A DNA stretch of 12,659 nucleotides, taken from positions 1 to 12,659 of the forward strand of contig JASHQT010000202.1 in the NCBI GenBank assembly GCA_030039005.1. The letters run 5' to 3'. Positions 1 through 6,011 of the stretch are shown piece after piece. Every line of letters starts with the position of its first letter. Positions within the stretch are counted from its first letter, which is position 1. Position numbers and translations under genes: made by a program. The stretch is from Bryobacteraceae bacterium (GTDB taxonomy: Bacteria > Acidobacteriota > Terriglobia > Bryobacterales > Bryobacteraceae). The notes beneath the pieces are model-generated. The model made no database searches, was not told the origin of the DNA, and saw nothing but the letters and a program-made list of their open reading frames with translations.

Positions 1-26
1 TTCTCCCGATCGCGAACCAGCCCAAA

Positions 27-87
27 AGCCCGGGCACCTAAGGGAAACACAGGGGAGCATTTCGGAGGAACGCCCGGCGGCTTTAGG
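27..87 (+). other. Possible structured leader upstream of the CAP gene
   Basis: The first 113 bases hold no credible gene. On the plus strand AGCC+CGGGC (27-35) can pair with GCCCG+GGCT (72-82, bases 77-78 bulged). CCTAA (37-41), inside that loop, can pair with TTAGG (83-87), which would make an H-type pseudoknot just before the CAP protein gene. I do not recognise a known riboswitch here. The stretch is GC-rich, so chance pairing is a real possibility. Confidence 0.2.
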
Positions 88-113
88 CTGAATGTTTCCT
101 TAAACTTCCATTC

Positions 114-632
114 GTGACGTGTTACCGTCGTGTTTTCGTCGTCTCCTGTTGTTTTTTCGTCACCCTGGCCGCGACCGCGCAAGTTCCCTGGCGGATGAAC
201 TTCACGGGCCCGGAGCCCGAAGGCGGGCTAGCCCGCGATATGCTGGCGGCCCACAATGAGGTCCGGCAGCGCGCCGAGGTGCCGCCGCTCACCTGGTCCG
301 ACAGTCTGGCGGCCGTAGCGCAGGATTGGGCCAATCATCTGCTTCATCAGGGACAGTTCTACCATCGGCCGCGGGCGGTCTACGGCGAAAATCTGCTGGA
401 GATTAACGGCTCGCGTGCACTGCCGGCCGAAGTGGTCGCGATCTGGGCGGGAGAAGCGAGCAACTACAGCTACGGCTCGAACACCTGCCATGGCATGTGC
501 GGCCATTACACGCAGCTCGTGTGGAGCTCGACGCGCGAAGTAGGTTGCGCGGTCGCGCACGATGCCATGCGCGAGGTTTGGGTGTGCAATTACAACCCGC
601 CCGGGAACTGGGTGGGCGAACGGCCGTACTGA
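114..632 (+). CDS. Secreted CAP-domain (SCP/PR-1-like) protein
   Basis: A 172-residue protein with an N-terminal hydrophobic segment (about residues 7-22, ending TLAATAQ) that reads as a signal peptide, so it is probably exported. The rest is one CAP domain. HNEVR is at 47-51 and GENL at 91-94. The CAP1 signature GHYTQLVW is at 130-137 and the CAP2 signature CNYNPPGNW at 158-166. The conserved His and Glu of the CAP cavity therefore seem present, and four cysteines near 124-158 could form disulfides. The family is extracellular; roles differ (lipid binding, defence-like or protease-like functions) and none can be assigned here. The start is GTG at 114; no in-frame ATG precedes the signal peptide and no good Shine-Dalgarno sequence is close, so the exact start is uncertain. 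It is transcribed toward dacB and is not in its operon. The match to the PR-1-like consensus is unusually full for a bacterial protein. Confidence 0.9.
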   Translation: MTCYRRVFVVSCCFFVTLAATAQVPWRMNFTGPEPEGGLARDMLAAHNEVRQRAEVPPLTWSDSLAAVAQDWANHLLHQGQFYHRPRAVYGENLLEINGSRALPAEVVAIWAGEASNYSYGSNTCHGMCGHYTQLVWSSTREVGCAVAHDAMREVWVCNYNPPGNWVGERPY

Positions 633-684
633 GCGACGCTTATTGATCGCGCACGCATATAAGGACCCATAACCGGGCGGTCGT

Positions 685-2172
685 CTACTGTAGCAAACTC
701 AAAACCAGCTCGTCGATCGCTTTGGTTACGCCCGGGCTCGGTTCTTCGAAATGATTCACCAGCAGCGAGAACGCCACACGGCCGTTGGCGGGAGTGTCGG
801 CGTAGCCGGACATGGCCTTGACGTGATCGAGCGTGCCGGTCTTGGCGTGAATCGCGCTCGCGCCCGGATGACCGGCGAAACGGCCGCGCAGCGTTCCGTC
901 CTCCCCGCCGATGGGCAGCAGGCTCAGCCACTCGTCGCGCCGCGGCGACTGATCCATATAAGCCAGGAGCTTCGTGATCGCCGTGGGCGAGACCAAGGTG
1001 CGAGGCGAAAGCCCGGAGCCGTCGGTGAACTGGTATTCGTCGTTCGAAACGCCGATCCCGGAGAGGAATTCGTCCATCAAGTCGAGGCCGGCTTCGCGGC
1101 TGCCGGCTTCATGGATACCAGGCTGGCCCGATGCCGCCGCGACTTCGCGCAACAGGATTTCGGCGTGCAGATTTTGGCTGACTTTGTCCACCACCTGGAG
1201 AAGCTGGATCAGCGGCGGCGATGAATGCCCGGCGAGCAAGACTTTCGGCGGGTGCGAGGGCTCGTCGGCCTCATCGGGGAAACGATGCCGCGCCACCGCA
1301 TCGCCGCGAATCGAAATCCCACGCCGCAGCAGCGCGTCGCGTAAAACCTCGGCCGCATAGAGTGCCGGATCGCCGATCGCGAGCTCCTGCACGTATCCCG
1401 TGTCAGCTTTCGGGATCACGCCCCACAGGTGCAGCTCGCGGCCGGAAGCGCTGCGATAGAACCGGACCTTGCGGATGCCATGTTCGAGGGTGATGACGCG
1501 ATTATCGATGGCGAAATTCTCGAAAGGCGGCGAAAGCGTGATCCGCGCCAGGTCGCCCGTGCGCGCGGCAGGCCGAAGAGTGAGCAGGAATGTGTTGTCG
1601 TCGAGGACCAGGGCGCTGACGGGCGCGCCGTACTCACGTGAAGCGCTGTCGGATGACCACGGACCGGGCTGCGGCTCGAAAACATAGCGCGTATCGTCGC
1701 CAACGATGTCGCCCTCGACGCGCTTCAAACCTCGCGCGGCGAGCTGATCGGCCAATTCTTCCATGGCGCGGAAGGTATAAATTTCGCCTGCCGGCGCGTG
1801 ATTGCGGTAAGGATATTCACGGCCGGATAAGCTCGGATCGCCGCCGCCGATGAGCTCCAGATCGCCAGGCAACGTGCCGTTGGCATCGATCGGAACTTCG
1901 GCGCCGATTTGAGTGGTCAGGCGATAATCGTCGCCTAACTTCGTGAGCGCCAGCGCCGTGGTGAACAGCTTCATGTTGGACGCGGGCACGAACAGGCGGG
2001 CGGCATTACGCGCGTACAGCACGCGGCCGTCGCTCAGGCGCACCACCCGCATTCCGACGAAGGCGTGGGCGAGAGCGGGAGAGGAGTCGAGCATTTTGTC
2101 AAGACGTTCGGTCAGATCCGCAGCCGCTGCGGGCACCATCGCGGCGAGAACGCACAATAAGAGGGGCTTCAC
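685..2172 (-). CDS. dacB: D-alanyl-D-alanine carboxypeptidase/endopeptidase, PBP4 (DacB) family
   Basis: A 495-residue periplasmic penicillin-binding protein of the class C low-molecular-mass type, which trims or cuts D-Ala-containing peptides in peptidoglycan. Counting from the GTG start at 2172, a signal peptide spans about 1-19 (KPLLLCVLAAMVPAAAA). The active-site SxxK is SNMK (Ser65-Lys68), the second motif SQN is at 332-334, the family-typical DGSGLS is at 384-389, and the third motif KTG is at 444-446. The large insert between motifs 1 and 2 is as expected for PBP4. The frame is open upstream to 2322, but that extension lies inside the transporter gene and would bury the signal peptide. 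GTG at 2172 overlaps the transporter TGA as GTGA and gives a clean signal peptide, so I chose it. Expression is probably by translational coupling; there is no strong Shine-Dalgarno sequence. Confidence 0.93.
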   Translation of the reverse strand: MKPLLLCVLAAMVPAAAADLTERLDKMLDSSPALAHAFVGMRVVRLSDGRVLYARNAARLFVPASNMKLFTTALALTKLGDDYRLTTQIGAEVPIDANGTLPGDLELIGGGDPSLSGREYPYRNHAPAGEIYTFRAMEELADQLAARGLKRVEGDIVGDDTRYVFEPQPGPWSSDSASREYGAPVSALVLDDNTFLLTLRPAARTGDLARITLSPPFENFAIDNRVITLEHGIRKVRFYRSASGRELHLWGVIPKADTGYVQELAIGDPALYAAEVLRDALLRRGISIRGDAVARHRFPDEADEPSHPPKVLLAGHSSPPLIQLLQVVDKVSQNLHAEILLREVAAASGQPGIHEAGSREAGLDLMDEFLSGIGVSNDEYQFTDGSGLSPRTLVSPTAITKLLAYMDQSPRRDEWLSLLPIGGEDGTLRGRFAGHPGASAIHAKTGTLDHVKAMSGYADTPANGRVAFSLLVNHFEEPSPGVTKAIDELVLSLLQ

Positions 2173-3395
2173 GGTTCGACTCGCGGAATCTGCGACAGGC
2201 TGCTCAGCTTGGCTTCGAGCATAATCAGCAGCGCCAGCAGAAACACCAGAAATGTGCCGAGCAGCGGAAGCGTCATCACAGCCTGAATTCCCCAGGCTTC
2301 GGCGAAATAGCCGAGCAGCCACGGCGCGAGGAAACCGCCCGTCATCGCGAGTGAAAAAAGACCGTTATAGAAACCCGGATGGTAATAGGGGAAGCGGTGG
2401 GCGATCTTCTGCACCACCAGCGGATAGATGGACGCGAACCCGGCGCCGACGAACAGAATGCCCATCACCGCGCCGAACCGATTGTTGGTGGAGGCCAGCA
2501 CGATCATCCCCAGCAGCGCCGAGATGATCGATCCGATGAACAGCCCGGCGCGATTGGCGCGCTTCAGTACAAACTGCGACAGGATGCGGCCTACGAGAAG
2601 CGACGCCCAGTACAGAGCCAGCAGGAGCAGAGCGCCGTTGGGACTGATGCCGAGCCTGCGAATCAGGAACAGCGGCAGCCATCCGGCCATGGACCATTCG
2701 TTGCCGAATTGGAAAAACAGCAGAAGGCTGAACAGCACCGCGCCGGGATTGCGGAAATCGCGCAGAACCTGAGCCAGAGGAAGCGATTCAAACGCGGGAT
2801 TGCGGGCATACTTGCCTTTGTGGCACACGATCGCGTAGAGGCCGGGCAACACGGCGAACAAGATCAGAATGCTCGGAACGGTGTAGACATAGTAGGTGCC
2901 GGCGACCAATAAAGCGGTCAGCAGGCTGCCCATGCCGAAGAGCAGGCCAGCGAAGTTCACCGTGGCCGCGCGATCGGCGCGATAGATGGGCGAGATGGCA
3001 TGGAAGACGGCGGCGTTGAGCAGTCCCGTGGCGAATCCGATCGCCAGCACGCCCGCCAGCCGCCATGTCGCGGGCTCCGGCGGCGAAGAGAGCGCCAGAA
3101 ACAGAAACGCGCCGCAAGCCAGAAGATTGGCCAGAATGAAGACGAATTTCAGTCCGCGCCGGGGAAGCAGATAGTGAGCGGCCGCAACTGACAGCACCAG
3201 CCCGCAAGCCAGGCTGAGAAAGTAATCGCCGGCTTCCGTGAAGCCCGGGCGAAGGTGATATCCCCAGGAAGGCAATATCGCGCCCAGGAACGACATCAAC
3301 ATCCCCGACACCAGGAATGCAGCCATGGAGCGCCAGGCGTCCCGCGCTACTGAATCGTCCGGGTCAAGCTGCAACTGTGCGGCGCTCGACATCAT
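2169..3395 (-). CDS. Major facilitator superfamily (MFS) transporter
   Basis: A 408-residue polytopic membrane protein with about twelve hydrophobic helices in two halves separated by a charged central loop (near HKGKYARNP). The first helix, with SFLGAILPSW, and the short basic loop PRRG between helices 2 and 3 resemble MFS carriers of the sugar/fucose-permease type, but the substrate cannot be read from sequence. It is the first gene of an operon with dacB, the two sharing a GTGA junction. A role in handling a cell-wall or sugar compound is possible from that pairing but is only inference. The start has two adjacent ATG codons (3395 and 3392). A TACAAT -10-like hexamer on the minus strand (3406-3401) lies so close that transcription would begin at or near the first ATG, which suggests a leaderless message. 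Confidence 0.85.
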   Translation of the reverse strand: MMSSAAQLQLDPDDSVARDAWRSMAAFLVSGMLMSFLGAILPSWGYHLRPGFTEAGDYFLSLACGLVLSVAAAHYLLPRRGLKFVFILANLLACGAFLFLALSSPPEPATWRLAGVLAIGFATGLLNAAVFHAISPIYRADRAATVNFAGLLFGMGSLLTALLVAGTYYVYTVPSILILFAVLPGLYAIVCHKGKYARNPAFESLPLAQVLRDFRNPGAVLFSLLLFFQFGNEWSMAGWLPLFLIRRLGISPNGALLLLALYWASLLVGRILSQFVLKRANRAGLFIGSIISALLGMIVLASTNNRFGAVMGILFVGAGFASIYPLVVQKIAHRFPYYHPGFYNGLFSLAMTGGFLAPWLLGYFAEAWGIQAVMTLPLLGTFLVFLLALLIMLEAKLSSLSQIPRVEP

Positions 3396-3426
3396 CGGCT
3401 ATTGTACTGCCTGTTACCGATTCCCG

Positions 3427-3592
3427 TAGACTATCCGGCGTGGAGCTTCCAGAAGTGGGATGGGAACGCTGCGCAGGGAACGGGTTATGAGCTACTTAAC
3501 ACGTCGCACGTAGCGTGGCTCGCGAATTGCACCTAGAGATGTAAGTAGGGTTAATCTTCCAAGGCTACGGGAGTTGCCTCTGGTTTTCGTCG
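3427..3592 (+). ncRNA. Candidate rod-shaped structured RNA, 6S-RNA-like
   Basis: Non-coding on both strands. The plus-strand transcript can fold into one long interrupted rod. CGGCG (3436-3440) pairs with CGTCG (3588-3592). CCAGAaGTGG (3449-3458) pairs with TTGCcTCTGG (3574-3583). GGAA (3477-3480) pairs with TTCC (3557-3560), GGTTA (3483-3487) with TAATC (3552-3556), and CTACTTA (3492-3498) with TAAGTAG (3542-3548). Between the second and third helices lies a large internal bubble (18 nt against 13 nt), and a terminal domain covers 3499-3541. Closed ends, a central bubble and about 155 nt of length are the architecture of 6S RNA, the RNA polymerase decoy; the assignment is structural only. 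A weak -10 (TAGACT, 3427-3432) would start the RNA near 3438-3440, and the terminator at 3593 follows directly. It is divergent from the MFS gene. Confidence 0.45.
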
Positions 3593-3627
3593 ATGCCCCG
3601 CAGGAATGCGGGGCATTTTTCTTTTTT
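3593..3627 (+). terminator. Strong intrinsic terminator of the 6S-like RNA
   Basis: A perfect 9-bp stem, ATGCCCCGC (3593-3601) and GCGGGGCAT (3608-3616), with a six-base loop AGGAAT, followed by a T-rich tract (3617-3627) broken by a single C. The T tract is on the plus strand, so it ends a rightward transcript. No protein gene lies upstream on that strand, which is the main reason to infer an RNA gene at 3427-3592. Confidence 0.88.
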
Positions 3628-3696
3628 CTAAACCGTCTGTATATGGTAGATAGAGCGACTGCTCATCTCTACATCTTGTGTGCCGCAAGAAACCGT

Positions 3697-3726
3697 TTGA
3701 CAGGCTTCGCTTCCGGATCTTATGAT
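3697..3726 (+). promoter_or_regulatory. Near-consensus sigma-70 promoter for the micro-ORF RNA
   Basis: TTGACA (3697-3702, a perfect -35) is separated by 18 bases from TATGAT (3721-3726, five of six to the -10 consensus). The predicted start of transcription is near 3732-3734, only about 6 bases before the anti-Shine-Dalgarno complement. It is one of the two best promoters in the window and serves a transcript only about 230-240 bases long. Confidence 0.75.
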
Positions 3727-3738
3727 GGTTTCATCACT

Positions 3739-3757
3739 GAGAAAGGAGGTGGTCCAG
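3739..3757 (+). promoter_or_regulatory. Extreme Shine-Dalgarno: 18-base complement of the 16S rRNA 3' end
   Basis: GAGAAAGGAGGTGGTCCAG. Bases 3740-3757 match the reverse complement of the usual bacterial 16S 3' tail (CTGGATCACCTCCTTTCT) at 17 of 18 positions, and the one difference still allows a G-U pair. Normal sites match 4-7 bases. The core AGGAGG (3744-3749) lies 14 bases from the ATG at 3764, farther than usual, while the extended pairing reaches to within 6 bases of it. Confidence 0.8.
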
Positions 3758-3763
3758 TCTAAC

Positions 3764-3820
3764 ATGGGTTTATGTAGTGACTGTAGCTTTAATTCCACGC
3801 GCGAGGTGGCCGACTGTTAA
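3764..3820 (+). CDS. 18-residue Cys-containing micro-protein or leader peptide
   Basis: The reading frame encodes MGLCSDCSFNSTREVADC, then TAA. It has a CxxC pair (Cys4, Cys7) and a C-terminal Cys18, a composition that could bind a metal or sense cysteine or charging, though that is inference. The case for translation is its position: a near-consensus promoter, a very short 5' leader made almost entirely of an extended 16S-complementary sequence, the ATG right behind it, and a terminator about 110 bases after the stop. The stop codon sits in the loop of a small hairpin (CGACT 3811-3815, AGTCG 3821-3825). I do not recognise the peptide. It could be a functional micro-protein, a leader peptide in an attenuator ahead of rpmE, or a by-product of an RNA whose job is to bind ribosomes. 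It is too short for ordinary gene finders. Confidence 0.5.
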   Translation: MGLCSDCSFNSTREVADC

Positions 3821-3932
3821 AGTCGAGCTCTGAACGTTCAGGTTTCGTTCAGTGACGAAGCCGCTGTTCCTGTGGACCGGCCGCTTCCCTGCGCGATACT
3901 AAAGTAATCCTGGGATTAGCCTAGGCTACCTG

Positions 3933-3970
3933 CCCCCGCAACGCCTGCTACGGTGCTGCGGGGGTTTGTA
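3933..3970 (+). terminator. Strong intrinsic terminator ahead of rpmE
   Basis: CCCCCGCA (3933-3940) pairs with TGCGGGGG (3957-3964). After one A-C mismatch the stem continues as CGCC with GGTG, leaving a loop of about six bases. A T-rich tail (TTTGTATTTT, 3965-3974) follows. It ends the micro-ORF transcript 70-80 bases before rpmE, so it either isolates rpmE or acts as an attenuator for it. Confidence 0.85.
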
Positions 3971-4043
3971 TTTTGGCGTTAGCCCCGAGACGTTGCTTGA
4001 CGGCTGCGGTACACTGAAGATTCGGAAGGATTCCCGTACAGAA

Positions 4044-4295
4044 ATGAAAGAGAAGATTCACCCCGCTTACGAAGAGATCAACGTCATTTGCGCTTGTGGG
4101 AGCACGTTCAGGACGCGTTCCACGCACAAGGGCGACATCCGCGTGGAAATTTGCTCCAGTTGCCATCCGTTCTTTACTGGACGTCAGAAGCTGGTGGACA
4201 CCGAAGGCCGCGTCGACCGTTTCCAGAAGAGGATTGCGAAATCGAAAGATCTGAAGGAAAAGAAGAGCGCCAAACAGCCAGTGGCCGCCCGCTAG
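4044..4295 (+). CDS. rpmE: 50S ribosomal protein L31 (bL31), zinc-binding (C+) type
   Basis: An 83-residue basic protein beginning [19 protein letters not shown], the usual L31 opening. The zinc ligands CxC (Cys16, Cys18) and CxxC (Cys37, Cys40) are all present, followed by the family segment [20 protein letters not shown] (41-60). This makes it the zinc-containing form that sits at the intersubunit bridge of the 70S ribosome. A lysine-rich tail (about 61-83) is longer than in E. coli. The frame opens further upstream (a TTG at 3966), but ATG at 4044 gives the conserved N-terminus and has GGAAGGA 13 bases before it. No clear promoter of its own is visible between 3975 and 4043. It meets the minus-strand operon end to end with a gap of only 15 bases. 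Confidence 0.95.
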   Translation: MKEKIHPAYEEINVICACGSTFRTRSTHKGDIRVEICSSCHPFFTGRQKLVDTEGRVDRFQKRIAKSKDLKEKKSAKQPVAAR

Positions 4296-4310
4296 ATTCC
4301 CAACCGCGGC

Positions 4311-4712
4311 TTAGCGCTGCTTCTGCTGTTCTTCCTGCTGCCTTTGTACGCGTTCGGCGTGCAGTTTCTCGTATTTGGGGAGCTGCTCCGGGCTGAGCAT
4401 CATTTTGACTTTCTCGATGTGCTCATCGCGGATCTGCCGGATTTCCTGGTTTTCCCGCTCGCGGGCCTGACGGAAGCGCATCAAGGTATCGTCCATGATG
4501 GCGCTTAACTGCTTCACCTGGTCCTCAGTCAAATCCAGCCGCGCCTTGCTTTCATCCATGTACTGCTTGCGCCAATCACCCGGCGGAGGTTGTGGGTTGA
4601 CGCTGCGCGCCACCGGCGGGTTGTAGGTGCGATATCCGAGCGCACCTACCACAGAGCCGCACACGAAGACCAGCAGCAGGTAGAAAGCGATCGGTAGGCT
4701 CTTACGGGTCAT
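4311..4712 (-). CDS. Membrane-anchored helical protein, Spy/CpxP/metal-resistance-like
   Basis: A 133-residue protein with one N-terminal membrane helix (about 7-27), a proline-rich spacer (31-45), and a long, highly charged helical domain outside the membrane. Two LTxxQ-type elements, LTEDQ (61-65) and LSPEQ (106-110), have the spacing seen in Spy/CpxP and periplasmic heavy-metal-sensor proteins, which act as periplasmic chaperones or stress sensors. The C-terminus is Gln/Glu/Lys/Arg-rich (QRQQEEQQKQR) and likely coiled or disordered. It is the last gene of the sigma-factor operon, 13 bases after the anti-sigma-like gene, with GGAAG directly before its ATG. The context suggests it helps detect or relieve envelope stress signalled by the sigma factor. 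Family membership is by motif and architecture only. Confidence 0.65.
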   Translation of the reverse strand: MTRKSLPIAFYLLLVFVCGSVVGALGYRTYNPPVARSVNPQPPPGDWRKQYMDESKARLDLTEDQVKQLSAIMDDTLMRFRQARERENQEIRQIRDEHIEKVKMMLSPEQLPKYEKLHAERVQRQQEEQQKQR

Positions 4713-4725
4713 CTTCCGTTAAGAC

Positions 4726-5055
4726 TCATTTTCCGTCGGGTTCAGTGTAATCGATGCGAATGCCGACCGCGGAAAGATTCTCGGTGGGATTGGCGCTGGC
4801 CAGCACGTCCACATAGTTGCCGGTCACCACCTGCTGCTTAGCGGCGGGGACCTGCAGGACGATGCCCAGCAGCAGGCAGATCGCAGCCGAGGCCACGACG
4901 AAGGCTTGCGTCAGCTTCTTCAAGCGCACGAGGAAGAACTGCCGCGCTTCGATCTTGCGCCACAGTTCGGGCATGAAATTGGCGCTCGCCTCCGGATCCG
5001 GCACGGCGGTGCGATATTGTTCGAACAGATGATCTAGCTGTCTATTCTCTTCCAT
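4726..5055 (-). CDS. Probable membrane anti-sigma factor
   Basis: A 109-residue protein with a cytoplasmic N-terminal half (1-48, including FMPELWRKIEARQ at 27-39), one membrane helix (about 50-69), and a short outer tail of about 40 residues. It lacks the HxxxCxxC of zinc-type anti-sigma factors. The assignment rests on its size, its one-helix layout, and its place directly after an ECF sigma factor gene on the same strand, with a 47-base gap. In such pairs the N-terminal part holds the sigma factor at the membrane until a signal triggers release. A GAGGAGG sequence lies 13 bases before the ATG. It could instead be an unrelated small membrane protein of the same operon. Confidence 0.6.
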   Translation of the reverse strand: MEENRQLDHLFEQYRTAVPDPEASANFMPELWRKIEARQFFLVRLKKLTQAFVVASAAICLLLGIVLQVPAAKQQVVTGNYVDVLASANPTENLSAVGIRIDYTEPDGK

Positions 5056-5102
5056 GCGCGTCTCGGCGCCTCCTCGTCCTCACGAAATATTCTACCCCTA
5101 AG

Positions 5103-5711
5103 TTACTCGCCTGTTTTGCCACCACCCGGGTCTGTTTTTCCGCCGCCTGGCTTGCGCGCCGCGTGATAGGCATTCAACACCCTCTGCCGGGCCCGGAAAA
5201 GCCGGACCTTTAGAGCATTCTCATTTACCGAATAGATCTTTTCAAGCTCTTTCAGCGATAAGCCTTCCACTTCTTTCAGCGTCAGAAGAATTCGATCTTG
5301 CTCGGAAACCGACTGCAGAAGCGATTCCACTAACTCCTTTACCTGCTTTTGACGCTGCTCCTCGCCGGAAACTTTCCCGCCCGCAGCGGCATCAGCCATC
5401 ATCACCTGCTGCTCGCTCAGGTCCGACATGCGCGCTTCGTTGCGCCGGCGCTGCTTTCGCAGATAATCATACGAAGCATTCACCGTGAGCCGGTAGAGCC
5501 AGGGCTCAAAAACCTCCGGCGTCCTGAGCTGATCCAGCGAATAATAGAGCCTGAGAAAAACCTCCTGAGCTACGTCCTCTACGTCTTCCGGCCGCCCGAT
5601 CAGCCGGGCGATAGTACCTAAAATCCGCTTCCTGTATGCAACTACCACCTGGTTGAACGCCGAATCATCGCCCTTTTGGGCTTTTTGGATGAGTTCGAAG
5701 TCGACCAGCAT
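5103..5711 (-). CDS. ECF-family RNA polymerase sigma factor
   Basis: A 202-residue alternative sigma factor of the RpoE-like group. Region 2 covers about 10-90, with the core-binding segment DVEDVAQEVFLRLYYSLD (43-60) and the promoter-melting/-10 part WLYRLTVNASYDYLRKQRRR (71-90). A linker follows (91-126), then region 4 (about 127-180) with the helix-turn-helix LSLKELEKIYSVNENALKVR (151-170) that reads the -35 element. The C-terminal tail carries the hexapeptide PGGGKT twice (188-193 and 195-200), which is not part of the family. It is the first gene of a three-gene operon with the anti-sigma-like and Spy-like genes. The ATG at 5711 has only a weak upstream purine run. I saw no convincing sigma-70 promoter; autoregulation by its own product is common in the family but not shown here. 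Confidence 0.92.
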   Translation of the reverse strand: MLVDFELIQKAQKGDDSAFNQVVVAYRKRILGTIARLIGRPEDVEDVAQEVFLRLYYSLDQLRTPEVFEPWLYRLTVNASYDYLRKQRRRNEARMSDLSEQQVMMADAAAGGKVSGEEQRQKQVKELVESLLQSVSEQDRILLTLKEVEGLSLKELEKIYSVNENALKVRLFRARQRVLNAYHAARKPGGGKTDPGGGKTGE

Positions 5712-6011
5712 GCAGGCCCTAGAAATACCATACGCCTGCTCGCTTTCTTAGGCGTCCTGGCAAATTGTTAGGTTACAAGGGCTTGGGACCGAAAGCAAAG
5801 ACTTTTGGGCTGAATACCAGGGAGGTTTCGGCCACTTCCGGTAGCCGGTGAAGACAGGCGTGGTAAATCAGCGCGCGGCCGGAACGGGTGGGGCGGATAG
5901 GACGAGACCCCAACCGCCGATCGCTCGTTGCCATCAGGTCAGAAGGCAAGCCACATCGACGCTTCAGGCTGGCCAAACGGCTAAAGGCCGATGCACTCAT
6001 CCGTGGCGTTA
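5712..6011 (+). other. Divergent intergenic region without a supported gene
   Basis: About 300 bases lie between the sigma factor start and the arsR promoter. An 81-codon minus-strand frame (6018-5773) is open, but its start lies within the arsR -35 and it has no ribosome-binding site. Its product is Arg/Pro-rich and I do not recognise it. It could be a remnant of a gene or repeat lost when the arsenic operon arrived. No clear terminator or RNA was found. Confidence 0.4.

Larger units (their letters stand above)
3733..3970 (+). ncRNA. Short structured transcript carrying the micro-ORF
   Basis: Defined by the promoter at 3697-3726 and the terminator at 3933-3970, this unit is about 235 nt long. 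After the micro-ORF it contains a run of symmetric elements. These are GAGCTC (3825-3830), the 12-base perfect palindrome CTGAACGTTCAG (3830-3841), an 8-bp hairpin GGTTTCGT/ACGAAGCC (3841-3848 and 3855-3862, loop TCAGTG), TAATCC-TG-GGATTA (3905-3918), and AGCCTAGGCT (3918-3927). It is probably a small RNA, a dual-function RNA or a leader of rpmE. I could not match it to a named RNA family from memory; the Acidobacteria motifs in Rfam (Acido-1, Acido-Lenti-1) are the obvious ones to compare. Confidence 0.6.

Noticed and set aside
2173..2322. Upstream extension of the dacB frame to a start at 2322
   Set aside because: It lies entirely within the transporter gene, would bury the signal peptide, and reads as unrelated residues. 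GTG at 2172 fits better.
3427..3627. RNase P RNA or tmRNA as the identity of the terminated RNA
   Set aside because: It is too short for RNase P RNA, and the conserved core sequences of neither RNA, nor a tRNA-like CCA end, are present.
3739..3757. Piece of a 16S rRNA gene on the minus strand
   Set aside because: The match to the 16S 3' end stops after about 18 bases and the sequence beyond shows no rRNA. Its position between a promoter and an ATG fits an extended ribosome-binding site.
3574..3762. A 62-codon plus-strand frame across the first terminator
   Set aside because: It runs through a strong terminator hairpin, the promoter at 3697 and the ribosomal-tail complement, and has no ribosome-binding site. 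Both RNA units explain the region better.
3419..4038. The 10-base repeat GATTCCCGTA at 3419-3428 and 4029-4038
   Set aside because: Tens of 10-base repeats are expected by chance in a window this size, and the two contexts differ.
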